From positions 2,174,501 through 2,238,500 of the forward strand of contig NZ_CP012836.1 in assembly GCF_001593605.1 (NCBI RefSeq): a DNA stretch of 64,000 nucleotides, written 5' to 3'. The DNA comes from Algoriphagus sanaruensis (GTDB taxonomy: Bacteria; Bacteroidota; Bacteroidia; Cytophagales; Cyclobacteriaceae). Under the pieces are notes generated by a model, which was given only the letters and a program-made list of their open reading frames with translations, was not told the origin of the DNA and did no database searches. The translations under genes were made by a program, and so were the position numbers. This document shows positions 63,905 to 64,000 of this stretch, in pieces (position 1 is the stretch's first letter; each line of letters begins with the position of its first letter).

Positions 63905-64000
63905 AAGAAATTTGGGTTTAGCGAAAGTTAATCGAAACCAAAACAGATCACTAACCGATGGTCAAAAACAAATTAAGCTATTGTCTATGCTCGTCCCCGT

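Noticed and set aside
1..64000. tRNA, rRNA, CRISPR arrays, insertion sequences or prophage genes
   Set aside because: Reading the gaps and proteins showed no cloverleaf-like gene, no regular repeat-spacer array and no transposase, integrase or phage protein.

Overview
The window looks like a chromosomal segment of a marine or aquatic member of the Bacteroidota (order Cytophagales, probably the Algoriphagus/Cyclobacteriaceae neighbourhood). This is an inference from content: two secreted SprB-repeat proteins with type IX secretion (T9SS) type-B tails, a TonB-dependent receptor with an N-terminal carboxypeptidase-like domain, TTTG/TAnnTTTG promoters, few Shine-Dalgarno sites, DUF1080 plus Tat-exported Gfo/Idh/MocA proteins, a TldD/PmbA-MoxR-DUF58-BatA-DUF4175 operon and a bacterial tricorn-like protease. 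I see no tRNA, rRNA, CRISPR array, insertion sequence, integrase or phage gene. The segment reads as core chromosome plus sugar-use genes.

Layout. 1-4.3 kb: two tandem T9SS surface proteins. 4.3-8.5 kb: galE, then a divergent pair of a DtxR/MntR-type metalloregulator and a TonB receptor. Their shared promoter region holds back-to-back -33 elements and a perfect inverted repeat lying between the -33 and -7 boxes of the receptor promoter. 8.5-11.9 kb (minus): sdaAB, a TolC-like channel and a membrane fusion protein with no pump beside them. 12.4-18.9 kb: xylose operon (sodium symporter, xylulokinase, xylose isomerase) followed, after a terminator, by an SGNH sialate/acetylxylan-type esterase. 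19-24 kb: an alpha/beta hydrolase, small exported proteins, an exported ADP-ribosylglycohydrolase and an APH/methylthioribose-kinase-like kinase. 24-29.8 kb: acyl-CoA dehydrogenase, fatty acyl-CoA ligase, a MATE transporter, diacylglycerol kinase and a cyclophilin. 30-32 kb: an unknown exported protein and a D-serine dehydratase/D-threonine aldolase-like PLP enzyme. 32.5-35 kb: an Mla-type lipid transport operon (permease, ATPase, MCE protein). 35-40.5 kb: alaS, gatB and a TlpA-like thioredoxin. 41-47.3 kb: two M14 carboxypeptidases flanking a DUF1080/Gfo-Idh-MocA pair that fits 3-keto-glycoside metabolism. 47.5-58 kb: one eight-gene run from TldD and PmbA homologues through DUF4159, MoxR, DUF58, BatA-like and DUF4175 proteins to a last membrane protein. 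58-64 kb (minus): GH30 lipoprotein, two small exported proteins and a 1,075-residue tricorn-type protease.

The two places most worth attention are the promoter/operator at 6.03-6.10 kb, where every element can be read directly from the bases, and the 47.5-58 kb operon, where two predicted exported metalloproteases are joined to a MoxR/VWA envelope module whose DUF4175 protein carries a duplicated His-rich motif.
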